Positions 53,942-61,000 of a DNA stretch of 64,000 nt are shown in pieces (position 1 is the first letter of the stretch; every line of letters starts with the position of its first letter). A program made the translations under genes and the position numbers. Source of the DNA: Pontibacter sp. G13 (GTDB taxonomy: Bacteria; Bacteroidota; Bacteroidia; J057); NCBI RefSeq assembly GCF_031851795.1, contig NZ_CP134696.1:434001-498000 (forward strand), given 5' to 3'. Under the pieces are notes generated by a model, which was given only the letters and a program-made list of their open reading frames with translations, did no database searches and was not told where the DNA came from.

Positions 53942-53967
53942 ATTCATCATAAACTAGTCAAGCGCCC

Positions 53968-54435
53968 CTACTGGGAGGCAGAAAGGGCATAGACGATAGA
54001 GAGCTGTTGATTTTGATCATTTTCCCAGACCACAAACGCGATGTTGATGGTACCTTCTGCGAGATCTTCATCTCCTTCCACCACCACTTGTACTTTTCGC
54101 TTCTTGCCCGGAAGGATATTTCCAACTCGTACAATAGAGGGCAAAACAAGCCCCGGAAGATCGTTTAGCTCCTTGGGTTTCACGACCACCCCTTTGGCTG
54201 GATATTCACCTTGGTTTTGAATGGTAAATGAAATAACAGCTCCTTCCCCAGGATTCAGTTCATTATCCTCATTGTCGTCAAAGAAGGTGAGATCCTCAAG
54301 AATGACCAGTGCAGGATATCCAAAATCAAGGGTGATAGAGTCCGAGACAGCAACCACCTCCTGTGCACTCGCCTTTCCGCAAAAGAGCAGCACCAAAAAA
54401 AACAAGGGAGAAAAACGAAGATTCATTCGAAACAT
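53968..54435 (-). CDS. Secreted single-Ig-like (CARDB/DUF11-type) protein
   Basis: 155 residues. Signal peptide ends GKASAQ. The rest is one beta-sandwich domain of the CARDB/NEW3 type: LTFFDDNEDNELNPGEGAVI, SFTIQNQGEYPAKGVVV, VGNILPGKKRKVQVVVEGD, TINIAFVVWENDQNQ. Such domains are usually parts of large surface proteins; here one stands alone. It lies 30 bp after the T9SS protein gene at 54466 in the unit headed by the giant repeat protein, which suggests a partner role on the surface. Confidence 0.75.
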   Translation of the reverse strand: MFRMNLRFSPLFFLVLLFCGKASAQEVVAVSDSITLDFGYPALVILEDLTFFDDNEDNELNPGEGAVISFTIQNQGEYPAKGVVVKPKELNDLPGLVLPSIVRVGNILPGKKRKVQVVVEGDEDLAEGTINIAFVVWENDQNQQLSIVYALSASQ

Positions 54436-54465
54436 GGGTTCAATCTACAAAAGTTTGACAGGGGG

Positions 54466-54990
54466 TCAATGGATCTTCTCGATCTTGACACTACGGACCA
54501 GTTCCCGGTTTTCATCCAAAAAGGCCACGATATAGACCCCATCGGCAAGGTTGGTCAGATCCAATTGGCGCTTTTCCGTTCCGACGAATCGGAACTTTTG
54601 TCTGGAAATTGGCACTTGCCTACCTGCCAAGTCCATTACCACCAGCTCCACAACCACTGCCTTATCAGAATTCAATTCGATGAAAATTTTATCTGGGGTG
54701 GGATTGGGATAGGCTTCAAACCTCACAAGTGATACGAGCGCATGCTCCGTAGAAGTCATGATCAGCGCTCCCTGTTGAAACCCTTGGGAGAAATCCACCT
54801 GCTGCCCTGCCAGATTAGAATTTGAAAGGGTCTCGGTGACCAACTGGCCAATGGTGTAGGAAAGCGAATAATCTCCAAACTCGCGATACGCGCCGCCTGA
54901 GGCTACGACCTCACGTTCAATTTCGTAATTCTGCCCGATCACAGGAAAGGCAGAAACCGCCATGACAAGTCCAAGTATCAATCGTTTCAT
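54466..54990 (-). CDS. Small secreted protein with T9SS type A sorting domain
   Basis: 174 residues. Signal peptide ends FPVIGQ. A short N-terminal domain with the Bacteroidota phrase YSLSYTIGQLVTETLSNSN and FSQGFQQG is followed directly by a T9SS type A domain: AYPNPTPDKIFIELNSD, VMDLAGRQVPISRQ, LADGVYIVAFLDENREL, ending VKIEKIH. This SxTIGQ...QGFQQ module is common in Bacteroidota next to giant tail-fiber-type proteins, as here (47 bp after the giant gene). It is probably surface-attached. Confidence 0.88.
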   Translation of the reverse strand: MKRLILGLVMAVSAFPVIGQNYEIEREVVASGGAYREFGDYSLSYTIGQLVTETLSNSNLAGQQVDFSQGFQQGALIMTSTEHALVSLVRFEAYPNPTPDKIFIELNSDKAVVVELVVMDLAGRQVPISRQKFRFVGTEKRQLDLTNLADGVYIVAFLDENRELVRSVKIEKIH

Positions 54991-55005
54991 GGGCTATACA
55001 TTGAT

Positions 55006-55029
55006 GGGCCGCCGGCAATCCGACGGCCC
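55006..55029. terminator. GC-rich hairpin after the giant gene
   Basis: A 10-pair stem (GGGCCGCCGG side at 55006-55015) with a 4-nt loop, located 9 bp past the giant gene stop. No U-tract follows on the minus strand, so it may be an mRNA-stabilising or attenuating hairpin, letting part of transcription reach the next genes. Confidence 0.5.
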
Positions 55030-55037
55030 AGTTTCTT

Positions 55038-58000
55038 TTATCGATTCAACTGATTTTCCAATGCTTCGAGGCGACGAGCCAAATCCTCTATGAGGGATTG
55101 TTGCTGCTCGATCTGCTCGGCTTGCTGTTCGATGACCTCCTGCTGCTCTTGCATGCCTTTTACCATGACCGGGATAATCTCTGTATAGCGAAGCCCGTAG
55201 CGCTCCATTTCCACCCGGATCATTTCTCCAGTCACAGGATCTTTGACCAACTTGTGCGAAGCGACTACCTCTGGCATGACCTGCATCATCTCCTGAGCGA
55301 TGAAGCCCAAGCGGTTCCCATCATTTGGGCGGTCCATCCATTGGTACGAAACTGGACGCAAAGACATGATCGCATCTAGTCCGTAGGCAATCGGCTGAAT
55401 ATCCTTCTTGGCTCTCAAGTCAGAGGTATTGATGGTTGGGTTCACTGCGAAAAGCTGCGTCCAACGATTCGTTGTACTACCCAGACTGATGGAATTGTCC
55501 AGATCAGGGATGAAGTCTGTATTGATCATCAATTGGGCATTTTCCAAAGAATCCGCAGTCCATTCAGTGCCATTATATGCAAGCACTTCGCCGGCATCGG
55601 GGGTAGTCATCGAGATGTCCACACCCTGAATGGCTTCTACTGAAATCGCATTGTAAGTACCGGACACATCTCCAGAAAAAGCTGTGCCTGTAGTCAAGTC
55701 ATCTGAAGCATCGGTATCGCCTGTGTTCGTGATGGTAGTACCAGTGACATCGATTCCGGTTCCGGCAGTGTAAACCGTTGAGGAATCAGAAGCGGCTTCC
55801 CATGCAGTACCATTCCATTTCAAGACCTCATCCGTTGCTGGCGTGGTCGTCGCCACATCAAAGCCTTGAATGGCTTCTACCACCGTACTGTTGTAATTCC
55901 CGGTAACATCTCCTGAGAAGGTAGTACCCGTGGTCAAGTCATCTGAAGCATCGGTATCGCCTGTGTTCGTGATGGTAGTACCTGTGACATCGATTCCGGT
56001 TCCGGCGGTGTAAACCGTTGAAGAATCAGAAGCAGCTTCCCATGCAGTACCATTCCACTTCAAGACTTCATCCGTAGCTGGCGTGGTCGTCGCCACATAA
56101 AAGCCTTGAATCGCTTCCACAACTGTACTGTTGTAATTCCCGGTAACATCTCCTGAGAAGGTAGTACCTGTAGTCAAGTCATCTGAAGCATCGGTATCGC
56201 CTGTGTTCGTGATGGTAGTACCTGTGACATCGATTCCGGTTCCGGCGGTGTAAACCGTTGAAGAATCAGAAGCGGCTTCCCATGCAGTACCATTCCATTT
56301 CAAGACCTCATCCGTAGCTGGCGTGGTCGTCGCCACATCAAAGCCTTGAATCGCTTCCACAACTGTACTGTTGTAATTCCCAGTAACATCTCCTGAGAAG
56401 GTAGTACCCGTGGTCAGGTCATCTGAAGCATCGGTATCGCCTGTATTCGTGATGGTAGTACCTGTGACATCGATTCCGGTTCCGGCGGTGTAAACCGTTG
56501 AGGAATCAGAAGCGGCTTCCCATGCAGTACCATTCCACTTCAAGACTTCATCCGTAGTTGGCGTGGTCGTCGCCACATCAAAGCCTTGAATCGCTTCTAC
56601 AACTGTACTGTTATAATTTCCGGTAACATCTCCTGAGAAGGTAGTACCCGTGGTCAAGTCATCTGAAGCATCGGTATCGCCTGTGTTCGTGATGGTAGTA
56701 CCTGTGACATCGATTCCGGTTCCGGCGGTGTAAACCGTTGAGGAATCAGATGCGGCTTCCCATGCAGTACCATTCCACTTCAAGACCTCATCCGTAGCTG
56801 GCGTGGTCGTCGCTACATCAAAGCCTTGAATCGCTTCTACAACTGTACTGTTGTAATTCCCAGTAACATCTCCTGAGAAGGTAGTACCCGTGGTCAAGTC
56901 ATCTGAAGCATCGGTATCGCCTGTATTCGTGATGGTAGTGCCTGTGACATCGATTCCCGTTCCGGCGGTGTATTCCACAGAAGAATCGGCAGCTGGCTCC
57001 CAAGCTGTACCATTCCATTTCAAAACCTGATCAGTTGATGGAGCGGTCGTTGCCACATCAAAGCCCTGAATGGCCTCTACGACTGTACTGTTGTAATTCC
57101 CAGTAACATCACCAGAGAATGTTGTCGAAGTCGTCAAATCATCAGAAGCATCCGTGTCACCTATATTGACAATGGTATTTCCAGAAACCGCAATACCTGC
57201 ACCTCCAGTGTAAGGGTTCACAGGAATATTCACTGAGTTTCCATCGGAAATAGTCAAGACCGTTCCCGTGTAGGAAAGTGTCTGGAGTTCATTCGAATCA
57301 TCAGTATCACCGTCTTCTACATCATCGTCCCCTGGTGCCCACTGCGTTCCATTCCACTTCAAAACTTGATTCGAAGCAGGGGTAGTCGTTGCTACATCAA
57401 AGCCTTGGATCGCTTCAACCACCGTACTATTGTAATTCCCGGTAACATCTCCAGAGAAGGTAGTGCCAGTCGTCAAGTCATCGGAGGCATCGGTATCACC
57501 CGTATTCGTGATCACTGTTCCAGTCACATCAATACCTGTACCGGCTGAATACTCAGTATTGGCGTCTGTTGAAGGCTCCCATTCGGAACCATTCCACTTC
57601 AAGACTTCATCAGAAGTAGGAGTGGTATTTGCCACATCGAAGCCTTGGATCGCCTCTACAACCGTGTTGTTGTAAGTACCGTCTACATCGCCGGAGAAGG
57701 TCGTGGAGGTTGTCAGGTCATCCGAAGCATCGGTATCGCCCGTGTTCGTGATCACCGTCCCGCTCACGTCGATTCCCGTTCCGGCTGTGTATGCTGCGGA
57801 AGAATCCGAAGCTGGCTCCCAGGCGGTGCCGTTCCATTTTAACACCTCGTCTGCGGCAGGGGTCGTAGTCGCCACGTCGAAGCCTTGGATCGCCTCTACA
57901 ACCGTGTTGTTGTAGGTGCCGTCCACATCGCCGGAGAAGGTCGTGGAGGTTGTCAGGTCATCCGAAGCATCCGTATCGCCCGTGTTCGTGATCACTCCTC

Positions 58001-61000
58001 CTGTCACGTCGATTCCCGTTCCGGCTGTGTATTCGGTGGAAGAATCCGCAGCTGGCTCCCAGGCGGTGCCGTTCCATTTCAATACCTCATCCGTCGAAGG
58101 GGTCGTAGTCGCCACATCGAAGCCTTGGATCGCCTCTACAACCGTGTTGTTGTAGGTGCCGTCCACATCGCCGGAGAAGGTCGTGGAGGTCGTCAGGTCA
58201 TCCGAAGCATCGGTATCGCCCGTGTTCGTGATCACCGTCCCGCTCACGTCAATTCCCGTTCCGGCTGTGTATGCTGCGGAAGAATCCGAAGCTGGCTCCC
58301 AGGCGGTGCCGTTCCATTTCAATACCTCATCCGTAGAAGGGGTCGTAGACGCCACATCGAAGCCTTGGATCGCCTCTACAACCGTGTTGTTGTAGGTGCC
58401 GTCCACATCGCCGGAGAAGGTCGTGGAGGTCGTCAGGTCATCCGAAGCATCCGTATCGCCCGTGTTCGTGATCACCGTCCCGGTCACGTCAATTCCCGTT
58501 CCGGCTGTGTATGCTGCGGAAGAATCCGAAGCTGGCTCCCAGGCGGTGCCGTTCCATTTCAATACCTCATCCGTCGAAGGGGTCGTAGTCGCCACATCGA
58601 AGCCTTGGATCGCCTCTACAACCGTGTTGTTGTAGGTGCCGTCCACATCGCCGGAGAAGGTCGTGGAGGTCGTCAGGTCATCCGAAGCATCGGTATCGCC
58701 CGTGTTCGTGATCACCGTCCCGGTCACGTCAATTCCCGTTCCGGCTGTGTATTCGGCGGAAGAATCCGAAGCTGGCTCCCAGGCGGTGCCGTTCCATTTC
58801 AATACCTCATCCGTCGAAGGGGTCGTAGTCGCCACATCGAAGCCTTGGATCGCCTCTACAACCGTGTTGTTGTAAGTACCGTCCACATCGCCGGAGAAGA
58901 TCGTGGAGGTCGTCAGGTCATCCGAAGCATCGGTATCGCCCGTGTTCGTGATCACCGTCCCGGTCACGTCAATTCCCGTTCCGGCTGTGTATTCGGCGGA
59001 AGAATCCGAAGCTGGCTCCCAGGCGGTGCCGTTCCATTTCAATACCTCATCCGTCGAAGGGGTCGTAGTCGCCACGTCGAAGCCTTGGATCGCCTCTACA
59101 ACCGTGTTGTTGTAAGTACCGTCCACATCGCCGGAGAAGGTCGTGGAGGTTGTCAGGTCATCCGAAGCATCCGTATCGCCCGTGTTCGTGATCACCGTCC
59201 CGGTCACGTCAATTCCCGTTCCGGCTGTGTATTCGGCGGAAGAATCCGAAGCTGGCTCCCAGGCGGTGCCGTTCCATTTCAATACCTCATCCGTCGAAGG
59301 GGTCGTAGTCGCCACGTCGAAGCCTTGGATCGCCTCTACAACCGTGTTGTTGTAGGTACCGTCCACATCGCCGGAGAAGGTCGTGGAGGTTGTCAGGTCA
59401 TCCGAAGCATCCGTATCGCCCGTGTTCGTGATCACCGTACCGGTCACGTCGATTCCCGTTCCGGCCGTGTATTCGGAGGAAGAATCCGCAGCTGGCTCCC
59501 AGGCGGTGCCGTTCCATTTCAATACCTCATCCGTCGAAGGGGTCGTAGTCGCCACGTCGAAGCCTTGGATCGCCTCTACAACCGTGTTGTTGTAAGTGCC
59601 GTCCACATCGCCGGAGAAAGTCGTGGAGGTTGTCAGGTCATCCGAAGCATCGGTATCGCCCGTGTTCGTGATCACCGTCCCGGTCACGTCGATTCCCGTT
59701 CCGGCTGTGTATTCGGCGGAAGAATCCGAAGCTGGCTCCCAGGCGGTGCCGTTCCATTTCAATACCTCATCCGTAGAAGGGGTCGTAGTCGCCACATCGA
59801 AGCCTTGGATCGCCTCTACAACCGTGTTGTTGTAAGTACCGTCCACATCGCCAGAGAAAGTCGTGAAGGTTGTCAGGTCATCCGAAGCATCGGTATCGCC
59901 CGTGTTCGTGATCACCGTCCCGGTCACGTCGATTCCTGTTCCGGCCGTGTATTCGGCGGAAGAATCCGCAGCTGGCTCCCAGGCGGTGCCGTTCCATTTC
60001 AATACCTCGTCCGTCGAAGGAGTCGTAGTCGCCACATCGAAGCCTTGGATCGCCTCTACAACCGTGTTGTTGTAAGTACCGTCCACATCGCCGGAGAAGG
60101 TCGTGGAGGTCGTCAGGTCATCCGAAGCATCCGTATCGCCCGTGTTCGTGATCACTCCTCCTGTCAAGTCGATTCCAGCACCTGCAGTATAGGCAGGGTT
60201 ATTCTCATTGCTAGGTTCCCAAGCCCCAGTAGTATTATTGTATTTCAACACTTGACCATCCAATGGAGATGGAGCATCCAAGGTATTCCCTTGGAGTTCT
60301 GAAACAGTCAAGTTTGAGAATGTACCACTCAAGTCGCCTCCAGCAAGATCCGTGATCAACACATCATTGGTACTGTCGCGGTCGCCCGTGTTGATGAACT
60401 CCGTGCCGTTGAGGTCGAGGCCTGCTCCGGCGGTATATTCTGTGTTGTTGTCAACTGCGGGTTGCCATTGGCCCGAGGCGCCATCGTATTTCAAGATCTC
60501 GCCCGCCGCAGGGGTCGCTGCATTCAATTCAATTCCTTGAAGCTCGGAGACTTGGAGGTTCGAGAATACACCACTCAAGTCGCCTCCAGCAAGATCCGTG
60601 ATCAGCACATCATTGGTGCTGTCGCGGTCACCCGTATTGATGAATTCCGTGCCGTTGAGGTCGAGGCCTGCTCCGGCGGTATATTCCGTGTTGTTGTCAA
60701 CTGCGGGTTGCCATTGGCCCGAGGCGCCATCGTATTTCAAGATCTCGCCTGCTGCGGGCGTCGCTGCGTTCAACTCATTCCCCTGAAGCTCCGAGACTGT
60801 CAGGTTCGAGAATACGCCGCTCAAGTCGCCGCCTGCCTGATCCGTGATCAACACATCATTGGTACTGTCGCGGTCGCCCGTATTAATGAACTCCGTGCCG
60901 TTGAGGTCCAGACCTGCTCCGGCAGTGTATTCTGTGTTGTTGTCAACTGCGGGTTGCCATTGGCCCGAGGCGCCATCGTATTTCAAGATCTCGCCTGCTG

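Noticed and set aside
57885-60302. 805-codon plus-strand open frame
   Set aside because: Antisense to the giant repeat gene; it stays open only because the 240-bp unit (80 codons) has no stop in this frame. Its translation is Arg/His/Val-rich without any protein family character.
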